This document shows positions 11,025 through 20,643 of a stretch of DNA of 64,000 bases, in pieces. The stretch lies in NCBI RefSeq assembly GCF_022605725.1, contig NC_065563.1, positions 9,450,518-9,514,517 on the forward strand, read 5' to 3'. The notes beneath the pieces are model-generated. The model saw nothing but the letters and a program-made list of their open reading frames with translations. It was not told the DNA's origin and ran no database searches. A program made the position numbers and the translations under genes. How positions within the stretch are numbered: the first letter of the stretch is position 1; every line of letters starts with the position of its first letter. The DNA is from Anthonomus grandis grandis. Taxonomy: Eukaryota; Arthropoda; Insecta; Coleoptera; Curculionidae.

Positions 11025-12765
11025 GCAATCGGAATCTGATTCGGACGTGATATCTCCTTCGCTATCGATATATTCTTCTTCATTTGATTCACTTTCTGCA
11101 TTAAGGTCTTCATCGCCTGTAACAAAGTACAAAGTAAAATAATTTTTCGGCATTTAATAAAATAGAAAAGTTATATGTTCTGTGGATAAATATATTACCT
11201 TCGGTTGTTCCAGTATCAATAATATCTTGTATTGTACTAGGCAGCTGTGGTCCGTCGAACCATTTAAATGTATAATTTCCCTCTACTAATATCCATCCGC
11301 AAGTTTCTGGTCGTAAATATGATGGAATTTTCTTATGAGCATTTTTCCATATTGTAGCAATATATTTGGTCCTCAATAAATGCTGCGTTAATTCAGCCTG
11401 GGTAGGAGGTAAAGTGGATGAGTCAAAATTCTGCAATTTTTTTTTCTGGAAAGGTTCCTCCAAATCATTGACCTTATAGGCTTTTAAAAATAAGGCGAAT
11501 CGCGCATCATTTACGAAGCTCAACAACGGAAAGTTATACAAATTACAGATGAACTTTTCAAGAATCGGGAAAACAGCGGTTTCATCACAGTCTTCATGTC
11601 CAATTTGGCCGAATGCTTTTTGTAAGTCTTCATTTTTCTTTAAGATCTGTAAAGGACGTTGCTTTCCCTTACGAAATAATGCGGGATTAAAATCGCAGCC
11701 AGTTAGAGCATGAAATCCTGGCAGAGATTGACACATTCTCTCTCCTAACTTTTCATGCAACGCCGATACGTCAATTATTCGTTGCTTATTCCAAACCCCT
11801 GTTTGAATATAAACTTTGCTATTGTGTTGTACGTGAATCATATTAGCCAACATAATAATTAAGATATCCGTATCTGAGCATTTTATTAGAATGTTCGCTG
11901 TTGACTCGATATTGCACGCATGATATACTATTTTTGAATCCGCTTCTTCATGCAAATCGAGAGTATACTTATCATTTTTTGAAAATAATATGCGTTCATT
12001 CACAGCTTCATATTGATAACAGTTATCAAAATTGAGTAGCACTTTTTTATTGTGAAAGAATGGAATTAATTCGTGATTTTGCCAATTGACGATTAAAAAT
12101 TTCACGAGTGCTTCTTTGAAAAAGCTATTTCGGAGTTCTTTATTGAATCTGATGGTCTTGATTGTTCAGGTCCAGAAATCACGTACATACGATTACCAGA
12201 GGAACCGCTTCGCTGAGATCTTTCGTAATCTTTGATAGATGGTGACCAATATCTATCAAAAATTACATGAATTTCACGGGCTGCATTGTTAGTCACCATT
12301 TGAAGTATTTTTTTGGAGATGCTTCCGAATGTTTTTGGTAAATCCTAGATACAATGTATGAGAAAGAATCCGTCTATTAAACAAATGTCAGTGTAGCTTG
12401 GGGCTGTACTTTGAACATCTTTTTCCAATGACTTCAACAAAACAGATTTATCTGTTTTATAAATCGATCCATCCAAGTGACACATACACATTGGAACAGG
12501 TGTTAGAGGATAAGTCAAATTTTTTTCAACATTAGTATTGTCATTTATTGAAATGGCTAACATTCGGCCGAACAAGTCACGCTCCAGTCGTACTTCTTGA
12601 ACTTTATTATTTATCGAGACAAATCTTTTCTGGGTTGAAGTAGCAAAATTCAGTATTTTATTTTGTTATATGTTGGCACTTTTTTAATTTGTCTTCTTCG
12701 AAAATTATTATTTTTTCACTGATCATGCTACAGTTAAAAACGCACTTCTTCCCACTCGTAGCCAT
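11013..12765 (-). pseudogene. XPG/FEN1-like (PIN-domain) nuclease-related protein of the long-TIR element
   Basis: From ATG 12765 (MATSGKKC…) the minus strand encodes a Cys-containing N-terminus. It continues with ICLIDGFFLIH and IHVIFDRYWSPSIKDYERS (first PIN acidic block and the conserved FDRY/SIK segment), EEADSKIVYHAC, KCSDTDILIIMLANM and LPGFHALTGCDFNPALFRKG. The last four match the spacing of the acidic sites of FEN1/XPG nucleases (E-A-D, D-x-D, GCD-Y/F…G-x-G). A stop at 12345-12347 and a frameshift near 12103 break it. An 82-nt GT-AG intron (11198-11117) joins TTE to an acidic tail ending SDSDCECD, with the stop at 11013. The splice join restores sense, so it was once a real gene. Flap-nuclease activity is inferred from the fold only. 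Confidence 0.75.
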
Positions 12766-13232
12766 GATGTAAACGAAATCAAAAATTTTGAAATATAACG
12801 TCTACTCTCTTCTACGTTTTGGAATATACTAAACTCTCAGTGGCCTTGTGCGGCATCACTTTGTACTGCGTCGCTTGCTCTATTATACACGAAAACATCT
12901 GCTTCCCCCCATCAACATTTATATTATATTCCGCTCCCAAATATACCTATATAAATCTGGGACCTTATACCTGCGACAAGTAATTTGGTTACTTTCGCTT
13001 TCAAAATTTTGTGAGCATTTACCTTCACTTTTCACAAGTGAAGAAACCAAATACTGACTAATAATAATTAATCGTTTAAAATAAATTGATATACTTATAA
13101 ACAACCATAATATTAACGTTAAAAAAATCAAATTGTTTTTAAAATTTCCTAAAAATAAAAGTTATAAAATAATAAGTTTCATTGATATATTTCATAAATA
13201 TCGATAATAATTCTTCTGCACTTAAATATCAA
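12766..13232. other. Upstream region of the nuclease gene inside the long-TIR element
   Basis: AT-rich sequence between the nuclease start (12765, minus) and the right arm. It would hold the promoter. I see no clear TATA box or coding segment. Confidence 0.4.
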
Positions 13233-13686
13233 GAATGTGACTAAAAATGTTGATGTGCAGCGCACTTTTTGTCCTCGTCTGCCGCGGCCTTAGCCCTCAT
13301 TTTTTTATCTGCCATTTTGTAAATGACTTTTGGAATGTTTGAACTTTAAAATACAATAATTGAAATTCATGTACCTTATGATTTTTTTTTAAATTAATTT
13401 TTGCAATCTTTAGCTCAGTCTGCCGGCGAGTTAGCCCCTCACAAAATGTCTGCCAATTTTTTTACACTTTCTCAAATATATAACAAAACTTTTCCCGTAC
13501 ATAGAATCCCTGTACCTTATGAATTTTTTCCCACCCAAAATTCACCACTTTCACTGCGTATCCCCCCTTTGCGCCCCAGTTTTGCAATGGCAGACATTCA
13601 TTTTTATATTCGTCTACACTAATACTATTATTTTTAATATAAATTAGCCATGTACCTGATGCGGGCACTTTCATGTAGCCAGCTCT
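13233..13686. repeat. Right long terminal inverted repeat of the nuclease element
   Basis: Inverted copy of 10570-11024. The inner end reads 'gaatgtgac' followed by a stop on the minus strand, so it carries a second copy of the final codons of the nuclease gene. The repeat therefore reaches into coding sequence at its inner border. Confidence 0.88.
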
Positions 13687-13883
13687 TAGACTATAAGGTC
13701 CAATCCCATTTTGCCCGACCGTGCGAGCAAAATATCGTAATAAGCATTGTTTTGCTCAAATTACAAAAAACGTGTATATTTTTTATTTTATTTTAAGCTC
13801 TTACAACTTAGGCATGATATGTAAAAATTATTTTAAAGTTTCTGTGTCAATTAATACTAAAGTTATCTTTATTTGGAGACAAA

Positions 13884-13909
13884 CTATCTCATTTTGCCCG
13901 CCTTTCCCC
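13884..13909. repeat. Right terminal inverted repeat of the pogo-like element
   Basis: 'ctatctcattttgcccgcc' ending 'tttcccc' is the inverted partner of 8344-8369. A further inner 'cattttgcccg' lies at about 13712. Confidence 0.85.
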
Positions 13910-13911
13910 TA

Positions 13912-14061
13912 TAGATATAGAGAGTAGGTATTGGAAAACTGATCAGATAATGGAAGACATCCCTGAAAAATTAATTATAAAAGAGGATGATGATCAAAGT
14001 GATGCTAGCTCTGATGAGTTAGACAATTCGGAAGAAGAAAACATTGATCCGGATTCTAACT
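13912..14061 (+). pseudogene. IS630/Tc1-like transposase C-terminus (right piece after pogo insertion)
   Basis: The frame continues from 8343 across the excised pogo element as IDIESRYWKTDQIMEDI and then an acidic tail (KEDDDQSDASSDELD) to TAA 14059-14061. The acidic C-terminus and the continuity across the pogo site support a single original gene. Confidence 0.75.
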
Positions 14062-14171
14062 AAGAAACAATGCCAATTTTTTTGTGTTTATTGTTTTTTG
14101 TTTATTAGTTACATATATATTATTTATTATGTATAAAGTCTTTTAAGTTAGATTGTAGTGTTTAATTTGAA
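14062..14171. other. Spacer between the IS630-like relic and LINE copy 1
   Basis: AT-rich, probably the 3' UTR of the IS630/Tc1-like element. Nothing else is recognised. Confidence 0.3.
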
Positions 14172-16735
14172 TCAAGCTGAACTTAATTTTTTAGATAGAA
14201 CATCGATATCTAATTTCCACTTCAAAGAGCTGTCAACAATAAGTCCCAAATATTTCACAGATTCAACAACGTCCAAGCTGGTGTTGCTAAGTACAAAGGG
14301 TTGGATAGTACCTTTATAAGACAAGACGTTAGTTTTTGAGATGTTTAAGGAGAGAAGATTCGAATCGCACCACGATTTAATGTTGATAAGGTCTTTAGCA
14401 ATAGTTGCATGAAGTGCCGCAACATCCGGATTGCTCCATGTAAAGCTAGTATCATCGGCAAAGAGACAGATTTTGCCGCTAATGTTAAGATGGGCCATAT
14501 CATAAATAAATAGCAGAAACAGAATTGGGTCCAGAACTGAACCTTGAGGTACCGCACATTCTAATGGTCAGCTAGAAGACACGGTCGTATTAGCCTTTAC
14601 AAGCTAACTTTTGTAGCTAAGATAGGACTTAAACCATTCGAGAGGCGTTTCTCTGAACCCATAGTGCTGTAATTTGTTGATCAAGATAGTATGGTTTACA
14701 CAATCAAAAGCCTTGGAGAAATCACAGAAAATAGTTGCTGTTGAATGATGATTGTTTATACAGGAGTGAACACTGTTAAAAAGTGCATTTTTACTCAAGA
14801 GGCCAAATTGATGGGGAGTATGGGGAGTAAGACCATCTGTACCAGATGATAATATGTTTCTTATTTCGTTTATTGTACTTTGAAACTATGTTATTAGTAC
14901 AAGGATAAAAAAGAAACTCCATATAAGTTTTCATTAGAGAGATATGAAAGTGGATCATGAGAAGGTGTGTTCCTTGCAGACACACGTAAGCCTTTAGTGG
15001 ACCAGGGTTTATGATGCTTAATTTTGATGGGTCTATCAGGAAAGGACTTATTCGCAATACTTGACAAGGTCTTTACAAATCTAGAAAACTCACCAACGAT
15101 ATCATCAGAGATAAGACCCCAGTCAGCTGTTTGGCATAGATTCTTGAACTTCAAAAATTTTTTTTTACAAAAAATACGGCCTGATTTACGATAATTATTA
15201 TTGCTTAAAGTATCAATAGTAAATCTGACCAAAACAGCTTCATGTCAGAAAAACCGGAATTGAGAACAGTACAATCAACGAAGTTCAGAGTAAAAGCGAT
15301 GACACGATATAGTCAATGGTGCTGGAACTAGTTTTAGTTATTCTGGTTGGTGAATTTACATGCATTGAAAAACCCATTGAATCGGAAATAGACTGAAGAG
15401 ATTCTTGAGCAACACACACACTGGAGTAGTCAATATTAAGGTCGCCGCACAAAATTAATTTACTTTTTAGAGGCATGGATTCTAGCAAGCTTAGAAGTTT
15501 TAGACAGAAAGTCTGTACATCAACGTCAAGTTAGTATAGAGGTCATATAACTTATGGTGAACGATGGAAAATTCAAAAACTTTTTCAGATAATAAGTTAT
15601 CAAACTTAGTTACTGGTGAAAAATCGGTGATTGTAGACATTATCATAGTACCTTCATGGGATAAATTACTTCTGTTAAATCTTGCTATTGTAGTGTAATT
15701 TTTAATAAAGACAGGTTCATCTATGTTTAATCAATGTTCAGTTATAGCAACAATTTCTGGAAAATTTAGCTCTTCCAATAAAAGAAATAGATCATTTGTT
15801 TTGTGTCTTAAGGAATGAATATCAAGTAGAAATACACTAAGCTTGCTATTGTTCGATTTATCAGAGGGTGCTCGATCCTCTTTTCACGTTACTTTATCTA
15901 AAAATTTTTATTTCTAGATGGGGAACCGCTAGAAAAATAGTTAGCATGACTTTCTCTAACTTTTTGAAGCCGTAAAAGTCTTTCAGATGAAAAAATGGAT
16001 CTAAAAGCAGAGAGGTCTTCTTCAATTTCATCCGAGCCAATACCATAGACGTCGTGGAAGCGGTTATAAAGACGTCGCAGGGAATCAAAGTCAGTAGGTA
16101 GTCCCTCAGATGCCAGCATTAATTTGACACTGGTGTTGGTGTGCCCTTCAAAACATACATTCGAGGGTTGATCATGGAGGTATGCCAGATAGAGCCTCAC
16201 GGTTTTTAAGATAGATGGGTCTCTCAGTCTAGCCAGCAAGTAACGTCCATTATCAGCATCCGAACTCAATCATCGGGTCCATTTGTAACTCATCATCATC
16301 CTTGGCCTTCTCCACAAACTTGATGGTGACATGCTCCCGTCCTAGTGACTTGCTTGCAGCTATCGCCTCTTTATCGGAGCCAATCGGCTGAACAACCAAC
16401 GGCGACAATGATGGACCATCAATTACAGTACCAGCTGGCTCATTTTGAACACCAATTTTAAAACTGGAGTCTGAATTGTTCTTATTCTTCGGCAATGGAA
16501 AACATCGGATAAAGTCAGCAGTTCCAAGTTTTTTTTTGATGGAGTGAGCAAGTTGATTTACTGTGTATTGGGATGGAATGTTGGATACCACTACATAATG
16601 CCATTGCTTTCTAGCAATGATTTTATGAGGTGTAGGAGATTTTGATTGTGAAGAAGTAGAAACCTCCGTGATCTTGTCGGTCTGGGTGGAAATGGACTTT
16701 TTTTTTAATTATAGGCGGGATGTTTCTCTTTTAAT
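14172..16735 (-). mobile_element. CR1/Daphne-like LINE, copy 1 (both ends truncated, rearranged)
   Basis: Reading the minus strand from 16735: the ORF1 segments NIPSQYTVNQLAHSIKKKLG and DADNGRYLLARLRDPSILK. Then endonuclease pieces in broken frames (KLILCGDLNIDYSS, SSSTIDYIVSS), and reverse transcriptase with FCDFSKAFDCVNHTILINKL and CLFADDTSFTWSN (the FADD active site). It stops at KLSSA (14172), before the thumb and the TTGAT tail seen in copies 2 and 3. Many frameshifts and at least two internal deletions are present. ORF2 order (EN then RT) and the GVPQGS-type block in sister copies place it in the CR1/Daphne/Crack neighbourhood; the exact clade is uncertain. Confidence 0.85.
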
Positions 16736-16925
16736 AATTTTATTATTGCTGTGGAAAACCATGGATCATCTTCGTTTTAGGGTTTTTGGAACATGCTTAT
16801 TAAGAAAAAACTACATATTCTAATAAAACGAGTTCTCCAAACACATTTAAGTCACTCAATTTCGAGAAAGCTATCATATAAAAGTCTAAAAGCAGCCCTT
16901 TAAAAATTATAGTCAACTTTACAAA
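16736..16925. other. Spacer without recognised features
   Basis: AT-rich sequence between the 5' limit of LINE copy 1 and the duplicated leader exon. I see nothing to annotate. Confidence 0.3.
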
Positions 16926-17009
16926 CTACTTTTTGCTGTTCCAAACGTTGCCTTTTACATTTAAAAAAACACCCAAAATTACCAAAACAACCGTTGGCAT
17001 CGACGACAT
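16926..17009 (-). pseudogene. Duplicated leader-peptide exon (truncated paralogue of the 18.3-kb gene)
   Basis: The minus strand reads MSSMPTVVLVILGVFLN, then VKGNVWNSKK and a stop. It matches the first 23 residues of the secreted-protein gene at 18336 (MLLMPTVVLVILGVVHVKG…VWN) and then diverges to a TAG. The TATAAAAAG at 17066-17058 is kept at the same distance (about 50 nt) as in the intact copy. The remainder of the exon and exon 2 are not found at the expected place, so this is a relic or at most a 27-residue ORF. Confidence 0.6.
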
Positions 17010-17330
17010 TTTCAAGAAAATTTCGAAAAACAACTTAATTATAAACATACCAACCCACTTTTTATATGTTTACTATTGCTATCTTAAGCCATTAGTACCT
17101 GAAAGATATATGTATATAATTGGTGACGATAGAGACGCCAGAAAAACAACGTTTTATAACACACTTAGGAGCATATCAGCTGTGACCATAACCTATGTTA
17201 ATTTATCAGCCAATCCATTAAAAACCCTTTTAAGTTGTTTTTTTTTACGTCACATACAGAGTGAACCATACAGGAAAATTGTCCACCCTGTATATAGTCA
17301 TAAATTAATTTGAGGCGGATAAACGTCTCA
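16935..17330. repeat. Direct repeat copy A (leader exon plus promoter)
   Basis: About 390 bp aligning with 18262-18660 in the same orientation: 'cccaaaattaccaaaacaaccgt…' here against 'cctaaaattaccaacacaaccgt…' there. It continues through 'cccactttttata', 'atcttaagc' and 'gtcataaat'. The divergence is moderate, so the duplication is not recent. Confidence 0.75.
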
Positions 17331-17799
17331 TTTTAAGCATATCCATAACGTTATGGCTTAATTTGCATTTTGTAGCGGACATGTATTCAGACAAGGATAA
17401 ATGATACCGGAAGTAAAATCCGGCTGTGTACGCTACTTTATTACGTATAAAGGTCAATAAATTGTACGTGGATGAGATATGAATGTATTTTAATATTTCA
17501 ATTTTATTTAAATTTAAATAGGGGTAATAATTAGGGGGTTTTGAGTGTCACAGTTGGCGGTATTAAAAGTCTCATTTAATACGAGACAATATAATATAAT
17601 TATAGACGAGTATAGTAGAGACGACATAATTTTAGACGAGTACCAACACGATGCGAATGTATCGAAATACACGAGTCGAAATACCCTCAAAAATGTATAT
17701 AAGTTTTTTCTATATGCTAAAACGTATATTGTTTTAGGATACCTGTATATTAATAATTAAGTACAAGATAGTTAATAGTAGTCTTACAACCTACAACAT
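17331..17799. other. Spacer between duplicated copies
   Basis: AT-rich. It contains the 14-bp palindrome 'ccataacgttatgg' near 17343 and a block near 17555 ('ggtattaaaagtctcattta') resembling 18661-18680, suggesting the duplication once extended further. The 71-codon frame at 17545 is not supported as a gene. Confidence 0.4.
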
Positions 17800-18336
17800 C
17801 TATAGATGGTAAGAAATTGTGTATATGATTCCAAGATCAACTCTCTCCGATTTAATGAAGTTGGAGATTGCCACCAAGGATCCCAGCTGGATTACTTCGG
17901 TGACTTGCATTTGTTTCTTATCTGACTGTTGAAATAGGAATGAAAAATTAGCGGAAAACGAGTATTATGGCAATAGGAAAATTTGGATTTTTAACTTTTT
18001 TGGATTTTGAGTTTTAGTGAAAACCATTGACCGCATCAAACATCTGACTTCGCCGTTGAGCTAGGGAGGAAAAATTAGCTAAAAATGAGTACCAAGACGA
18101 TGAAAATATTTTGATTTTTTAAAAAGTTTTTTGAAGAAATTTGCTTATTTCTTACCAACTATATCAACATATGAGTCATTTTGGACCTTAAAAAACTCAT
18201 CGTTATTAGTAGGTGAATAATGTCCCCGATAAGTATCTAGATAATCCCCGATTTCCTCCACAAATTCGTTCCAAACTTTCCCTTTTACATGAACAACACC
18301 TAAAATTACCAACACAACCGTTGGCATCAACAACAT
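17800..18336 (-). CDS. Predicted secreted 100-residue protein, two exons
   Basis: Exon 1 (18336-18156) starts with a hydrophobic leader, MLLMPTVVLVILGVVHVKG, and continues with an acidic, aromatic segment (EFVEEIGDYLDTYRGHYS). It ends GTTG|GTAAGA. Exon 2 (17921-17800) follows an acceptor CAG; the joined codon is GAT (D61), and the frame runs KKQMQVTEVIQLGSLVAIS to TAG. A TATA box lies 50 nt upstream of the ATG. The leader, splice sites and promoter agree, so I treat this as a host gene. The mature peptide would be about 80 residues with no Cys. I do not recognise the family. An upstream AG 4 bp earlier in the acceptor would give an immediate stop, favouring the join chosen. Confidence 0.6.
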
Positions 18337-18660
18337 TTTTCAAGAAAATTTCAAATAACAACTTAATTAAAAACATACCTGCCCACTTTTTATAGGTTCA
18401 ATTTTGTTATCTTAAGCAATTAATAAAGGAAAGATATAGGCATATTATAATTAGCGACGATAGACAGGCTTTTAAGAAATGCCGGAAAAACAAGTTTTAT
18501 GACACACTTAGAAGCATATCACCTGAAACCATAACCTATTTTCATTTATCACCCAATCCATTAACAACCCCCTTTAAGTTGTTTTTTACGTCACTTACAT
18601 GGTGAGCCATAAAGGTCATACTATACAGTCATAAATGAATTTGTTAATAATAAGTTTTTT
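18262..18660. repeat. Direct repeat copy B (leader exon plus promoter)
   Basis: Partner of 16935-17330. It covers the signal-peptide part of exon 1, the TATA box and about 250 bp upstream. Confidence 0.75.
18386..18394 (-). promoter_or_regulatory. TATA box of the secreted-protein gene
   Basis: TATAAAAAG on the minus strand, 50 nt upstream of the ATG at 18336 and conserved in the relic copy at 17066-17058. The spacing implies a 5' UTR of roughly 20-25 nt. Confidence 0.55.
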
Positions 18661-19938
18661 ATGGTATTAAAAATCTAATTTACTAGAGTAACATCAGACG
18701 CTCAAACCTGTATAGACCATATTTTTATTAAAAACAAGTTAAGGACTATCAGAATTACCTATTAAAGATTATTTACAGAAAAGATTATCTATATTCAACA
18801 AATCAACTATACAATGAAAGCATTTTAAGTGTTAGTCTATATTTTTTAAGCAATTAGATTTATTGTTTTATACCCTACCAGGAATAATTATAATAATATG
18901 TTGATTGTTCAATAAACCGTTTTCCCAAAAAAAACTTTTGTTTGCTAATTTTCTTTTAAAAATAAACACAACGGAGGCGCGTTATTCTTTCCCGTTAAGT
19001 TATGGGAAACCTTTTAGCGTAATGAACAGCCGTTACCTTAAACGAATGTTCAATTATTGTGTATTTACTTGAGTGCTTGCAGTTTCCTTTACCTGCGCCC
19101 CCACTTCTGCCTCCCCAACCCCCTTGGATGTGAGAATGGATCGGGCACGGGTGGAATTTTAAATAGGGCGCAGCGGTAGGATAAGTGTTTTATTGAGTAT
19201 GTATCCAGTGCTAAATAGACCCGAGTCAGAATTGTACGGTTATTCTTGTTAATTGATTTGTTAATAAAGACGTTAATTTTTGAGGAACTTCAAATATGAT
19301 GCTCACTCGTTTTCAGCCAATTTTTCCTGCCTAATTCAATAAATTTTTGATAAAATTAAAAAAATCAAAAAAAAATATATAAAAATTCTTTATTTAACAT
19401 CATAGCTGCATATAAGTACAAAAAGAATTATTTGCAGTATTATAATAAAAATGAAAATGTTTAAATATACGCAGTATACATAGTATGCAAAGCAAGGAGA
19501 ACCATAGCTTAAACTACATAATTAAAATATATAAATAAAAGCGGGTACAAATGAAGTATTTTGAACTAGGCAAAAATAAAAGAAACTTACCTTTACTTAA
19601 TAAAAGTTAAAAAGTTAAAGAAATAAAAAGAACTATAATATTACATTGGAAAATATCTCAAAAAGGCCAACGAATATCTAATTACCAAAACAAATTATGC
19701 AATTGTCGCAACAACACAGGTTAAGGTGGCTAATAGATACGTCTTAATAAAGTGTCAAAGACAAAAATATAGATTACCTATATTTAACGTTTGAACATTT
19801 TAGAAGATCTAAATACCACAACAAATTAAACTTAATAAGTCACTATTTCATAAATTATTTTAAGGACACCAGTATAATTATATATATTATTATACCGCTG
19901 TCCTACCTAAATATTAATATCTACTCTAATATTATATA
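18661..19938. other. 1.3-kb stretch without a recognised gene
   Basis: AT-rich, with one C-rich stretch near 19095-19135 ('cctgcgcccccacttctgcctcccc') and 'tttaaatagggcgcagcgg' near 19160. Part of 19290-19330 ('cactcgttttcagcc…') resembles 26515-26560 and the inverted 18060-18110, suggesting a short dispersed repeat. No coding, RNA or transposon feature could be supported. Confidence 0.4.
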
Positions 19939-20304
19939 TTGGGGTATGACTTTCTTAAAGACTATTCAAAAACTTCTTTTTTGAAGTATATAAATATTCG
20001 ACCAGGTAGGAAAGCCAATGATCCTACAGTCACGGATGTTCGTGCTTTACATTACAAATTAGATGGAACAATTCAATACAAATTGCTATTTGATGATGAA
20101 TGGAAAACACTACCCTTAAGGCCTAAGGAAATATCCGAAGTAATACTTACTTATCCACAGTTTAACAAATCCAACATTCCAATAAAAAAATTAAAATATA
20201 AACATTTACAGGAACTTAAAAATGTGATACCGGATGACTGTCACAGTTTTTATGATACTCAAGAGGTTTTCAAGAAGACTAATTATTCAAATGTAAAGCA
20301 CTAA
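19939..20304 (+). pseudogene. C-terminal fragment of a DUF7869-like transposon-associated protein
   Basis: A 121-codon frame ends in TAA and reads NDPTVTDVRALHYKLDGTIQ, then LFDDEWKTLPLRP, then IPIKKLKYKHLQELKNVIP and DDCHSFYD. The pattern 'R-P-I-x-x-x-K-x-x-x-L … IP-x-x-x-H-x-F-Y' is how I remember C-termini of the insect family represented by the gene at 51.3-53.0 kb. The frame opens from TTG with no ATG or upstream domain, so this is only the tail. Assignment is from memory of the family pattern. Confidence 0.4.
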
Positions 20305-20641
20305 TTATTTTTAATTAATATTTGTTTAATTAGGCCTAATTTAAAATGAAAACTTAAGGTTTGTATCCATATTTTATTTAAATCCTCCTATCTTCAATAA
20401 AAGCTATGCCAATAACTCCTATGTTACAAAAACACCTTAAAAACGCATTTTTTCCTACAAATTACATAAAAATCGTTTCACTTAAAGTAAATAAATTCCT
20501 AATCAATAATGTTCTAATTACTTTGCACTTAAAAATTATTAAATTAATTTTTTAAACGGTTTTTTTCCTCCTGTGAAATTCTGGTTTTTGCATATAGGAG
20601 GTATTGGTACTAAACAGTCGATATATCTTAAGTGTGGTCAA
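20305..20641. other. AT-rich spacer after the DUF7869-like tail
   Basis: Likely 3' UTR of the fragment above plus unknown sequence. No terminal repeat or gene is recognised. Confidence 0.3.
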
Positions 20642-20643
20642 TA

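Larger units (their letters stand above)
10570..13686. mobile_element. 3.1-kb element with about 455-bp terminal inverted repeats carrying an XPG/FEN1-like nuclease gene
   Basis: The arms 10570-11024 and 13233-13686 are near-identical inverted copies, both tipped AGAGCTGGCTAC. They enclose 2.2 kb whose only recognisable gene is the nuclease relic on the minus strand. The element sits immediately after the stop codon of the pogo transposase, and pogo sequence resumes at 13687. TAGAC occurs immediately right of the right arm and 2 bp outside the left arm, a weak candidate for a 5-bp target duplication. No DDE transposase or helicase is seen inside. XPG-type nucleases are known in Academ-superfamily transposons, so an Academ-related or non-autonomous derivative is the nearest precedent. 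Confidence 0.75.
8344..13909 (+). mobile_element. Pogo-like DNA transposon (second type), 5.6 kb including a nested element
   Basis: Left tip GGGAAAAGGCGGGCAAGATG at 8344 matches the reverse complement of the right tip (13909 inward: GGGGAAAGGCGGGCAAAATG) at 18 of 20 positions. Both ends abut TA (8342-8343 and 13910-13911), the duplication expected of Tc1/mariner/pogo. Removing the element plus one TA fuses the flanks to CAA CAT GTT ATA GAT, which restores the reading frame of the interrupted transposase (QHVIDIESRYW). Minus the nested 10570-13686 element, the pogo copy is about 2.45 kb. More GGGCAAAA motifs lie inside, at about 8373 and 8710. Confidence 0.9.

Noticed and set aside
10942..11142. 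66-codon plus-strand frame MADKKMRAKAAADEV…
   Set aside because: Most of it is antisense to the acidic last exon of the nuclease gene, and the rest is terminal repeat.
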